64,000 nt of DNA from Amorphochlora amoebiformis (lineage: Eukaryota > Cercozoa > Chlorarachniophyceae), in the NCBI GenBank assembly GCA_054601695.1, contig BAAHQB010000004.1, positions 2,108,001 through 2,172,000 of the forward strand. Direction: 5' to 3'. The position numbers and the translations under genes are program-made. Below, piece by piece: positions 1 through 64,000 of the stretch (positions are counted from its first letter, which is position 1; the number at the start of each line of letters is the position of its first letter). Under the pieces are notes generated by a model. That model was not told the origin of the DNA. It did no database searches and saw only the letters and a list, made by a program, of their open reading frames with translations.

Positions 1-7714
<7,714 letters not shown>

Positions 7715-8747
7715 AACGTTAACTAACCTCCATTTCCGCAGTCTTCAAATACGTTTTGGTTGATTTTGGGCAAAAATGCCCAAAATCGATTCTAAATTGG
7801 ATTCATGGAACCCAACTGGACATTAGTTCAAGTAGAATAGCTCAGCGGATAAAGCTAGTGCTAGAAGTTTAGTATCATACATACTAGTCTGTGTGCAACT
7901 GGTAATAATAGTGTATGAATTTATTAACTTATGAAATTAATCATGGCACGGACGAGACTGAAGCCAACTCCGAGGCCTTCCATATTTATCTTTGGAGTTA
8001 ATCTAGTAATATTGATCTTGATGATATTGTAGATATTAATTTAGGTAATATCTAGAATATTTGCGCATGGTTATCTACTAGAGATCTAGGCATGATCCAG
8101 ATGACAGTAGTAGTAACTAGAGTAATTGCTAGAATGGTAATTGTGGATACGTACGTAGATACATACGTACATGGTGATTTCAAATACTTGTATGGTACGT
8201 ACGTACGTACGTATATACTAGATATATGTCAACTTAACGGTATCATGACGCTAGATATGTATACGTACGTATGCGGAATTTGCAAGCCCGGCAAGTTGGT
8301 ACGCACACGCATACGTACGTATACGTACAGTAATGTAGAATGATCTGGATAATGCCAACAAACCAGCTATACTCTCAACCGCTGTAATCTAGATAATTGA
8401 CGTGTATGTAATCGGACAATGTTGTCTTTTGTACCTTCTACATCTAGTACATCATGGCAGCACGGCTCATTTTAATCAAGCTCAATCAATGAAATGTGGC
8501 TTATCCCGCTTGCGGAAGTCTAAACTACTACATCGTTTATATAACTAGAGTTCGGAGAGCAAACAGCATTATCTAGATCTAGAAGATAGTTAAGTTACTA
8601 GAGTTAGCTAAAGTTACATACATACATACCATGATTCTTTTTAATTAGAGATCAATAATCAAGTGTTCATGATTATCAAGTTCAAAAAAAATCATAGGCT
8701 TTAATTTCTGGGATTTCGAGCAGTCTAGTCTGCAGAATTCGAAGTGG
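7715..8747. other. Convergent intergenic spacer, CTAG-rich, no gene seen
   Basis: This lies between the stop codons of Mo25 (+) and gene 2 (-). It is unique sequence with almost no microsatellite. By hand count about 20 CTAG tetranucleotides occur in 1 kb, roughly five times chance expectation. An open frame at 8092-8343 has no coding character. No clear AATAAA is placed close after 7714. Confidence 0.7.
8145..8335. repeat. ACGT-rich island
   Basis: Runs of the self-complementary tetramer ACGT (GTACGTACGTACGTACGT near 8196-8213, and further blocks near 8150, 8265 and 8310) are scattered over about 190 bp of the gene 1/gene 2 spacer. They would form small hairpins; no function is evident. Confidence 0.7.
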
Positions 8748-26533
<17,786 letters not shown>

Positions 26534-26746
26534 GCGCGTGGCTGAGCCCCTGGGAGTTATATACATTCGATTTAGCTTGTTCTCTCATAGTAGAAGCGGA
26601 GGGTAATCAGGCTGAAAGGGGCTGAACTGTTTTCTAATTTTGATTGGGAAGGGTTAATTGGGGGGGGGGAAGAAGGAGAGGTGGCGGGAATCAGACAGGA
26701 ATCATGGGGCGAAAAATAAAGTGTCTTTTTAATTTTCGCGCAAGAA
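26534..26746. promoter_or_regulatory. Divergent promoter spacer between gene 2 and the formin
   Basis: The 213 bp between the two predicted start codons (ATG on - at 26533, ATG on + at 26747) contain no microsatellite apart from a G-run near 26660. No TATA-type consensus position can be argued. The AG just before 26747 could make that ATG an internal exon instead, which would move the formin start. Confidence 0.5.
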
Positions 26747-44437
<17,691 letters not shown>

Positions 44438-44468
44438 TATATACATATATATATTTATATATGTGTGT

Positions 44469-44526
44469 GTGATATAAAGAAAATAAAAAATCGGCGATCT
44501 TCCCTTTGGGTACTCTTATGTAAATA

Positions 44527-44569
<43 letters not shown>

Positions 44570-44906
44570 ATATAAAGAAAATAAAAAATCGGCGATCTTC
44601 CCTTCGGGTACTCTTATGTAAATAATATATACATATATATATTTATATATGTGTGTGTGATATAAAGAAAATAAAAAATCGGCGATCTTCCCTTTGGGTA
44701 CTCTTATGTAAATAATATATACATATATATATATATATATGTGTGTGTGTGATATAAAGAAAATAAAAAATCGGCGATCTTCCCTTTGGGTACTCTTATG
44801 TAAATAATATATACATATATATATATTTATATATGTGTGTGTGATATAAAGAAAATAAAAAATCGGCGATCTTCCCTTTGGGTACTCTTATGTAAATAAT
44901 ATATAC

Positions 44907-44939
<33 letters not shown>

Positions 44940-45083
44940 ATATAAAGAAAATAAAAAATCGGCGATCTTCCCTTTGGGTACTCTTATGTAAATAATATAT
45001 ACATATATATATTTATATATGTGTGTGTGATATAAAGAAAATAAAAAATCGGCGATCTTCCCTTTGGGTACTCTTATGTAAAT

Positions 45084-45114
<31 letters not shown>

Positions 45115-45166
45115 GTGATATAAAGGAAATAAAAAACCGGCGATCTTCCCTTCGGGTACTCTTATG

Positions 45167-45203
<37 letters not shown>

Positions 45204-45261
45204 CATATATATATATATATGCAAAGAAAATAAAATCGGCGAGCTTCCCTTCGGGTACTCT

Positions 45262-45270
<9 letters not shown>
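44469..45270 (+). repeat. Nine echoes of the last formin exon (donor side)
   Basis: Copies begin near 44471, 44569, 44659, 44751, 44842, 44939, 45029, 45116 and 45221. They repeat the exon's last 35 nt from AAAGAAAATAAAAAATCGGC, the GTACTC donor and 15 intron bases. The period is about 90 to 100 bp, with (TA)n and TGTGTG between. The two last copies are the most diverged. Confidence 0.95.
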
Positions 45271-45317
<47 letters not shown>

Positions 45318-45506
45318 ATAATATCTATATACACATATATGTAGAAATATATTATGTATGTATTGTATATGTACATATATATATATATGTATTTAATAAA
45401 AATAAATAAAACTGTGTAAATACGTATATATATATTTATATATCTATACATACAGGATAGATGAAAACATTTATACATAAAATACACATATATATATATA
45501 TAAATA

Positions 45507-45561
<55 letters not shown>

Positions 45562-45780
45562 TAAAATAAATTATCACACATACACTTGTATATATATATA
45601 TATATATATATATACATACATATGTGTGTGTGTGTATACACACATATACTTAAATATATATATGCATAAATATATGCATATGTAAACATATATATATATA
45701 TGTATATATTTATATACACAATGTAGGTTAGGGAGAGAGTATAGAGCAATGGAGAGGGGTTAAAGACATGCCTATATTGC

Positions 45781-45818
<38 letters not shown>

Positions 45819-45836
45819 ATGTGTGTGTGTTATATT

Positions 45837-45941
<105 letters not shown>

Positions 45942-46630
45942 CGTGTATATATACCTATACACCGATATATACATATATATATATAAGTATATATATATAT
46001 AATATATATATATATATAAATTTACATACAAACATAAAAAAAATCCACACAACATACATATAATCATACACTATTCACATCCACATATTAAAAAATCCAT
46101 ACGAGAACAAAAACAAAACACACACATCTACTTCAATCGAAACAGGAATCTTCGTCAGAAACGCATATCAGGCGACTTTCGAATCAAACATCAAACCCCA
46201 GATTGCGTCACGTATCCAGTAGATCCTTACTTCCAACTCATAATTCTATCTCCTATGTGTGTGTGTGTGTGTGTTGTTGTAGTTCCAACTCATAATTCTA
46301 TCTCCTATGTGTGTGTGTGTTGTTGTTTTTGAGTAGCAATATCTTGCATGCGTGTATGGTTGAGTGTTATATTATGTATGTGTGTTCGTTATATGTGGGG
46401 TGGGGTTTTTTTTAGGTACAAAATGATGTAGGGTTTGTTGGGTTATAATATGTGTTTTTTTATATGGATAGATGTATTTATATATATATATATATATATA
46501 TATTTGTATGTATATATATATATATAATACATATTGATATATATATATATATATGTATAATATATATATATATACACATATATATATATATAACCTTGTT
46601 ACACATACCTCCATCTACCCAAAAATACAG

Positions 46631-46775
46631 AAATACCATAAAACCTTAGGCAACCAATCCTCCAAATCAACCTTAAGCCTCCTCGACGAGCAAGAAGAAC
46701 CCAACTCTCACTCACTCGGTCTGAACACAAGCTTACGGGGCGACTACCTCGAGAAGCTAACCCTAACCCTTAACC

Positions 46776-46804
<29 letters not shown>
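46631..46804 (+). CDS. Possible last formin exon running into telomeric repeats
   Basis: After AATACAG at 46630 an open frame encodes KYHKTLGNQSSKSTLSLLDE and continues with GDYLEKL. It then reads straight into CCCTAA repeats ([10 protein letters not shown]) up to a stop at 46802-46804. It starts in phase 0, which fits the formin exon ending at 44419 if GTACTC there is used as a donor. The partial copies downstream of 44419 all carry that same GTACTC, which supports its use. No clear donor is seen before the repeats, so the C-terminus would be made partly of telomeric sequence. The alternative is that the formin ends at 44437 and this is chance coding-like sequence. Confidence 0.35.
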
Positions 46805-46816
<12 letters not shown>

Positions 46817-47410
46817 CCCTTAACCGAGCCAATGGTCCTAGGACTAAGACATGCTGAATAATCTGATCCTAACCCTTAACCCACCCTTAACCCTAACCCT
46901 AACCCTAACCCTAACCCTAACCCTAACCCTTAACCGAGTCAATGGTCCTAGGACAAAGACATGCTGAATAATCTGATCCTAACCCTTAACCCTTAACCCT
47001 AACCCTAACCCTAACCTTAACCCTTAACCCTAACCCTAACCCTAACCCTAACCTTAACCAACCCGAGTCAATGGTCCTAGGACTAAGACATGCTGGAGCA
47101 TCTGATCCTAACCCTTAACCCTAACCCTAAGCCTAACCCTTAACCCGAGTCAATGGTCCTAGGACTAAGACATGCTGAATAATCTGATCCTAACCCTTAA
47201 CCCTAACCCTAACCTTAACCCGAGTCAATGGTCCTAGGACTAAGACATGCTGAATAATCTGATCCTAACCCTTAACCCTAACCCTAACCCTAACCCTAAC
47301 CCTAACCCTAACCTTTAACCGAGTCAATGGTCCTAGGACTAAGACATGCTGGATAATCTGATCCTAACCCTTAACCCTAACCCTAACCCTAACCCTAACC
47401 CTAACCCTAA
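46757..47410. repeat. CCCTAA cluster with six 45-bp modules
   Basis: Telomeric repeats with CCCTTAA variants alternate with six nearly identical 45-bp modules at intervals of about 75 to 130 bp. It is the densest such cluster here, 3' of the formin. Confidence 0.97.
46826..47364 (+). repeat. Six telomere-associated 45-bp modules
   Basis: Copies at 46826-46869, 46936-46979, 47065-47108, 47147-47190, 47222-47265 and 47321-47364. All six have CCTAGGAC in place of CCTCGGAC, giving a perfect palindrome GTCCTAGGAC, which marks them as one recently amplified subfamily. Confidence 0.95.
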
Positions 47411-48299
47411 GTAGCCTTGGCGTCAGAGGCAATTCGGCAGTTGTCGTTGTTTGAGAGTCAAGGAAGGCTATAGGGCTGTGCTAGTGGACTAATAATGTGT
47501 CTATAGATGTGTAGTCTAGTGGCTAGCTAAGGAAAAACCGTATGTAGACGAAAAGAATTTTAGTTATGAGTACATGTGTGCTACATGTTTTTCTCGATTT
47601 AGTCAATCTACCAGATCTAATCAATGGTTTAGATGGTCAAACTACACATAGTGTAATATTCAGTAAGCATCACTGACATACTCCAGATAATAGTCTAACG
47701 CTAGAAAGTGCTAAGTTTGTACTACTCGCATTATGATGATTTATATAATCTAGATATCTCTAAGATATCTGCTAGGTTTAAGCAATAACGACTAGAATAA
47801 TAAGATCAAGGTTCCAGGAAAAAACTAGGTCCAAGTACATCTAGTAAACGCTAGAAACGTCTAGATGTACATGCATGTATAAGTATATGTCTAGATATGT
47901 ATATGTCTAGATGTACATGCATGTATAAGTATATGTCTAGATATGTATATGTCTACATATGTACATGTACCACTCTACATATATATCCTAGATATCTAGT
48001 ATATATATCTAAATATGTATATCATATAGAAGGAAAGATAGTAGCCTAGGTAACCCTACTAATTCTAGTAAATTAGATGGTACTAAGCGATACTGCAGAT
48101 AGCTCTCTCAGTCTCTTAGCACTAGAGCTGAGAGTAGTGACGCGTTTCCGTGTCATTCTAGTCATTACACAGCAGTAGCACTAGAACTGAATAATTCACG
48201 CGTTTCCGTGTCATTACAGTCTGTCGATATCGTATATCATGACAAATCATAATACTTGTGGTAAATTTAAACAACATGCTCATGAACGATGGGGTGTAT
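47411..48299. other. Convergent intergenic spacer, CTAG-rich
   Basis: Unique sequence between the telomeric cluster that ends at about 47410 and the stop of gene 4. About 22 CTAG tetranucleotides were counted by hand between 47480 and 48190. It contains a 60-bp tandem duplication (47862-47960) of TGTCTAGATGTACATGCATG with its flank. No gene was found. Confidence 0.7.
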
Positions 48300-48350
48300 C
48301 TACACTTGTTGTATTTCAACAGCCATATTCTTGAACGTTTGCCGAAAGTC

Positions 48351-48393
<43 letters not shown>

Positions 48394-48619
48394 GATGAAA
48401 ATTCGTTATTATCATAGTATGTTAATGTACGATATCTGCTTTCGTCTTTAAATTTATGCTAGCGTCGAAATATATGTGTGTGTATGTATATATGTATACA
48501 TACATATAATATATATGTATGTGTATGTGTATTTATATATATATATATATATATATGTATATAGATATATGTATGTATAAATATATATAGTTAATAATGT
48601 ACGTATATTATACATATAC

Positions 48620-48651
<32 letters not shown>

Positions 48652-48723
48652 TTATATATATACATATCTTCATATACCATTTTTCTTACACACATATTCA
48701 AACTACATGTATAATTATATTTC

Positions 48724-48775
<52 letters not shown>

Positions 48776-48929
48776 CTTATATAATACAGAAATATTATAT
48801 AATATATATTTATGATGTGTACATATACACACATATATATATATTGTATGTATATGTATTATGTATATATATGTATATATATATGTATGTATGTTATAAA
48901 GTCTATACATATGTATACACTCATACATT

Positions 48930-48965
<36 letters not shown>

Positions 48966-50350
48966 ATATATATTGTATATACACACATATATGAATTTAT
49001 GTATGCGTATATAAAGATACTACATATACATGTAGATATATACATATACGTATAGTACATATATATATATATATACATGTACCTACATCATACACACAAA
49101 CATACACATTCACATACATCCACACAAACACACAATTACATGAAACTCCTGTACAGTCAACTCAAAAGAATGATGTCTCACGCCTCGATTCTGAACCGAA
49201 ATAAAAAAAAAAAAAAATGAAAAAAAAAAAAAAAAACCCAAGCGACGCAGAAAAAAAAAATGGCACGAAGGATAATAATGAAACACTCTCACCGCCATCT
49301 AACCCTGCGAATTCCAAGATTTTTACCCTCTAGATTCAGGGCCGCGTAATTCTCTAAACTTCATACCTGAAACCGCGCGACAACGCTAGAACAACCCTCT
49401 AATAGTACAAACTGCGAAAAAATCTTACCCGAATTCTCTAACCGTAATATACAAAGCCTAAGACGACCCCGTCAAATTCTTTTCTCCTCTACGTGCATAT
49501 ATGCGGATGTGTACAGATATGTATAGATTTAATAGTATACCTTTTCGGCGACGGATAAAACTAGGGAGACGAAGGGAGACATTAGGGTCGTGCATGAGTT
49601 CGAGGAGACTCCCATGCCCTGAACGCGTTAGCCATCCAATGTGAGTGTGTGTGTGTGTATATTTTTGTGGGAATGCTTGTGTAGGTGTGTGTGTGTGTGT
49701 GTGTTTGTGGTGTGTTTCTGTGAATTGTACATGTCGTGACATTGTATGTGTTTAGGTGGAGTTGTTTTAGATGTTATATATTTATTTAGACTGCGAGGGA
49801 GGGAGTAGCATAGGCAAAAGGGGGTAAGATAGGTTACGGCTAAAGTTACGGTCAGGATCAGATTATTCAGCATGTCTTAGTCCTAGGACCATTGACTCAG
49901 TTACGGTTAGGGTTAGGGTTAGGGTTAGGTTTTAGTTATGGGTTACTAGCTTCCATTTGATATCGACTAACTTGCCGACACCTATGTATGCGTATATATT
50001 TACAGACACACCTATACTCAAATACTGCAGCATTCACACATGTGACAGTGTATATGCATATATATATGCATATATATATATATTCATTGTATATATTTAC
50101 AGACACACCTATACTCAAATACTACAGCATTCACACATGTGACAGTGTATATAATGAATATATATATATATATATATATATATGGTATTTGTGTATATGT
50201 ATATTAACATACATATTACACCACACATGTATACCAACACACATCTATATATACATACATACATATATGTATAATATATATATATATATATTTTATATAA
50301 TATATATATATATATTATATATATATATATTATATATATATTTATATATA

Positions 50351-50382
<32 letters not shown>

Positions 50383-50484
50383 GTTATACCCATTATCCCT
50401 TTGGCCTCCTCAACCGCATCCGATTTCTACGTATATTACATACATGCTAACAGACTTTTCTTTATTGTACATATATATATATAC

Positions 50485-50531
<47 letters not shown>

Positions 50532-50625
50532 TATATATATAAATATCCATATGCATTGTATTTGTGTGAATTGTATGTATGTAATATTTTTAATTAGAGA
50601 TTTTTTATAGATATATAATAAACTT

Positions 50626-50662
<37 letters not shown>

Positions 50663-50715
50663 ATTAACATGCATATAAATATGTATACATATATATATTA
50701 TATATATATATATAA

Positions 50716-50756
<41 letters not shown>

Positions 50757-51176
50757 CATATATACAACATATTCTGCACTATCTACACATAGTATTTACA
50801 AACAGATATGCATTTTACTAAATTATACCTTAGTCACAAATTTAGCAAATGTCTCGCACACGCTCTCGCTGAGGTCCGTTTCGCGCTCAAGCAGCGCCTT
50901 CACGGTCTATTTCGGGCCCGAAAAAAAAAAAAAGAGGAAAATAAAAAAAAAAAAAGCGGAAAAATTAAAATTTCTCTGCCATCAGCTCTCACACCAATCT
51001 CGGCCTTCAAGCGCTATTTCGGATTCGGCAATGAAAAAAAAAGAGAGAAAAAAATCCTTGTGTTTTTAGGTGATTTTAATGCTAATTTTTCTACTAGGTC
51101 AATGCAAAAGATATATAAAAAGAATATATTTAAACATATGTCTAAGCATGAAATATACATACATATAAATAAACAT

Positions 51177-51218
<42 letters not shown>

Positions 51219-51602
51219 TCTCGCGCAGGAGAGGGTATGGAGAGAGGGAAGATATGAAAGAAGGGGACGAAAAGTTAAGACGAGAAGAACAATTAACAGT
51301 CGAACAAATTCGTTTCGTGTAATACTTTTAGAGGTCAAGAGCAATGGGGATAGAGCATTCATATACCCCAGAACTAATTAAGGTAATTTCGACCCAAATC
51401 AACACTTTAATAAGACTATTTCGTCTTAAAAAAGTCAATGGTTGTAGACATAATCCTTGCCTTGATCTTCCTAACACTATTCCTAAGACTAAGGTTAGAA
51501 GCCAAAGTGTAGTGTGGATTCTTACCTTTTTATCTTTGAGCTTGGTGTCAGGAGAGCCTAGTTCTCTGAAAAGTAAGTATGTAGGTGTATTTTGTATGTA
51601 TG

Positions 51603-51645
<43 letters not shown>

Positions 51646-51700
51646 CATATATGTATATATATATATATATATTATATATATATATGTATATATAATTATG

Positions 51701-51731
<31 letters not shown>

Positions 51732-51782
51732 TTGTAAAGATCATACGTAAAAACTTCATATCTATGGATATGGATAATATAC

Positions 51783-51830
<48 letters not shown>

Positions 51831-52023
51831 CACATAAAATGAATGTATAATATGTATAGTATTCGTATCTGAATACATTTACAAATATAAATATGTACAT
51901 ATTCCGTATTTTACATAATACATCCATATGCATATATATATATTTTTATATATATTTGTATATATATATATATACATATATAATTTATATATACACATAT
52001 ATATATATATATATATACACATG

Positions 52024-52061
<38 letters not shown>

Positions 52062-52638
52062 GATTAGCGTTTGCTCATTAGACTAAGGTCCGTAAAACTA
52101 GTTGGAGTCATTATGATAGGCCACGGCCTGCACTGCAAATTATAAAAATACTCACCTGAGAATATGCAAGCAAGCATTAATCGCATTATTCAGAGCCTTG
52201 TCCGTAACCCCATTCAGATCCTGGTGTACCATACACGTGTCATATCTCCCTACGGATCTTCCTCAATTTCTCCCAAGAAATCTCAAGAGTTTTTGTGATA
52301 TTTCGACTTGTTTACTCGGTAGCTCGCTTTCGGTATGCTTTCGATCTCCTTCTTAATCAGCTTTTGCGCATCGGAAATCTAAAGGAAGAACAGAAGAATA
52401 CATTTGGAGTTCGGGAGAGAACTGAGACCATGGCTTGAATCAAGATACCAGCTGTGACAAAGTGACATTTGGAAGAACATTCAGAGCCTCATTTGCCGCG
52501 AAAAAGCCTGTTAACACGCATGCACATCATGAAATACTCATATGTCCAACAGAGGTTGAGCAGCGTCAGAAAGACACCCGAAGGATTTCAAAATGGGGTC
52601 GGCCGATCACCGGGCGGAACGATGCTGAAAGGCGCCAT
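48300..52638 (-). CDS. Unrecognised helix-rich protein, at least 10 exons
   Basis: Exons in transcript order: 52638-52611 (ATG), 52507-52449, 52378-52316, 52220-52156, 51565-51526, 50906-50838, 50426-50390, 49618-49541, 49353-49327, and a terminal exon 48350-48300 (TAG; or a donor GTGTAG after 48306). Phase is continuous from the ATG through 49327; the join to the last exon is unresolved, with a possible 12-nt exon near 49300. Segments include [60 protein letters not shown] and [19 protein letters not shown]. These are charged and mostly helical by eye; no family is recognised and no signal peptide or membrane segment is seen. The first three introns are short (about 95 to 110 nt) and free of TA repeats, with consensus-like sites such as GTGAGT after 52156 and GTAAGA after 51526. 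Later introns are invaded by (TA)n. It diverges from the secreted-protein gene at 53011. Confidence 0.75.
49855..49898 (-). repeat. Telomere-associated 45-bp module
   Basis: One copy in a short TTAGGG array within gene 4 (intron between 50426-50390 and 49618-49541), of the CCTAGGAC subtype shared with the 46-47 kb cluster. Confidence 0.93.
49988..50155. repeat. 96-bp tandem duplication in gene 4 intron
   Basis: A block from GTATATATTTACAGACACAC to CACATGTGACAGTGTATA occurs twice with one substitution, separated by a short (TA)n. Confidence 0.85.
50975..51030 (-). repeat. Degenerate echo of gene 4 exon 50906-50838 (acceptor side)
   Basis: On the - strand CCGAAATAGCGCTTGAAGGC resembles the acceptor and exon start CCGAAATAG / ACCGTGAAGGC, about 118 bp upstream in transcript order, with poly-A between. 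Confidence 0.6.
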
Positions 52639-53010
52639 TGCCGACCTTTTAAATGCCCGAAATATAGTAGAAGTTATTATATCACAAATGAGATATTTTA
52701 ATAATGTTTTTGAGACATATTGATATATCTCAATTAATATTTAGGATATCGAAAAAGTTTAGTAAAAAAATTTCGGCTGTGTGAAATTTTTGAAAATTCA
52801 AACAGGGCGTTGGAGAGAGAGACACAGGTTGGTTGCGTGTGGGGGGCCATTTACCACATTTCTCACAGGGTTTGCGAATGAAATTTTTGTGGAAAAACCC
52901 AGGAGATAAGATATGAATCTGAGACGTATCGATAAGACTAAGTTTTGGGGCTGATTTACTTGCTAATTCCAAACTAGATTCGACACTACTCAAAAAAGTC
53001 TCGCCAGAAA
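52639..53010. promoter_or_regulatory. Divergent promoter spacer between genes 4 and 5
   Basis: The 372 bp between the start codons at 52638 (-) and 53011 (+) have ordinary base composition without (TA)n, unlike almost all other non-coding DNA here. Short open frames cross it on both strands but lack supporting splice or start context. I infer a shared bidirectional promoter from spacing only. Confidence 0.45.
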
Positions 53011-63823
<10,813 letters not shown>

Positions 63824-64000
63824 GTACTACTCATGCTAGCCCGCTACGGCTAGTGCTGCCGCTACGGCTAGTGCTGCCGCTACGGCTAGTGCTGCCGCTA
63901 CGGTTACATTACGTAAATAGCGTTAGCGCGCTAAGCTTGTATCGGTTACATGATAACTTACATCGTACTAGTGCTAGCGCTAGCGCTACGGTTACGCTGT
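63824..64000. other. Start of next gene 5 intron, with 18-bp GC-rich repeat
   Basis: After the donor GTACTA, three units of GCTACGGCTAGTGCTGCC are followed by GCTAGC/GTTAGCGCTA-rich sequence. It is again CTAG-rich but, unlike other introns, has no (TA)n. No exon is seen before the window ends. Confidence 0.6.

Noticed and set aside
8092-8343. 83-codon + strand frame in the gene 1/gene 2 spacer
   Set aside because: Composition follows the ACGT repeats; no homology, splice context or partner exons.
44469-45270. CRISPR-like array (regular 35-60 bp repeats with spacers)
   Set aside because: Repeats are copies of a formin exon edge and spacers are all (TA)n/(TG)n; the context is a eukaryotic intron.
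51344-51598. + strand frame beginning [15 protein letters not shown]
   Set aside because: The - strand has a TTTTCAG...GTAAGA exon (51565-51526) in phase with gene 4; the + frame has no linked exons.
52435-52723. Overlapping + strand frames, one ending RNIVEVIISQM
   Set aside because: The same region holds the first two phase-consistent exons of gene 4 on the - strand, including an ATG with donor GTGATC.
52730-52993. 88-codon - strand frame in the divergent spacer
   Set aside because: No start context or splice continuity with gene 4, and it would overlap the promoter of gene 5.

Overview
This window looks like nuclear DNA of an intron-rich eukaryote, probably a protist or alga. The lineage cannot be fixed from sequence alone. 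The evidence is GT-AG introns interrupting conserved eukaryotic proteins (Mo25, a formin), TTAGGG-type telomeric repeats, and no operons, ribosome binding sites or bacterial genes. Almost every long open frame is a microsatellite translation ((TA)n as IYIY, (CT)n as SLSL, TTAGGG as GLGL or PNPN). The real genes are in short exons, mostly 26 to 120 nt. I assembled them by hand from family resemblance, GT/AG boundaries and, above all, continuity of codon phase from exon to exon.

Layout. (1) 1-7714, +: 3' two thirds of a Mo25/CAB39 gene, 14 exons, 5' end outside the window. (2) 8748-26533, -: a gene of about 20 exons for an unrecognised protein with an N-terminal hydrophobic signal or anchor and a hydrophobic segment near the C-terminus. 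(3) 26747-44437, possibly to 46804, +: a formin with a short FH1 and an FH2 spread over about 20 exons. (4) 48300-52638, -: an unrecognised, helix-rich protein in at least 10 exons. (5) 53011 to beyond 63823, +: a secreted cysteine-rich protein with a signal peptide, at least 18 exons, 3' end outside the window. Genes 2/3 and 4/5 are divergent pairs with spacers of 213 and 372 bp. Genes 1/2 and 3/4 are convergent, with CTAG-rich spacers.

Most of the DNA is intron, filled with (TA)n, long CT/GA tracts, minisatellites and telomere-type repeats. Three patterns stand out. First, fragments of exons that always carry the splice site are repeated inside the adjoining intron ('splice-site echoes'), in all five genes. 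Second, telomeric repeat arrays lie inside introns and often begin or end exactly at the splice site. Third, a 45-bp module recurs 16 times, always in the same orientation relative to the telomeric strand. Telomere-type arrays also meet head to head inside introns.

Limits: exon edges come from reading, without transcript data, database search or alignment software. Microsatellite lengths and C-runs may contain assembly errors. A few exon junctions in genes 2, 3 and 4 remain unresolved and are marked.
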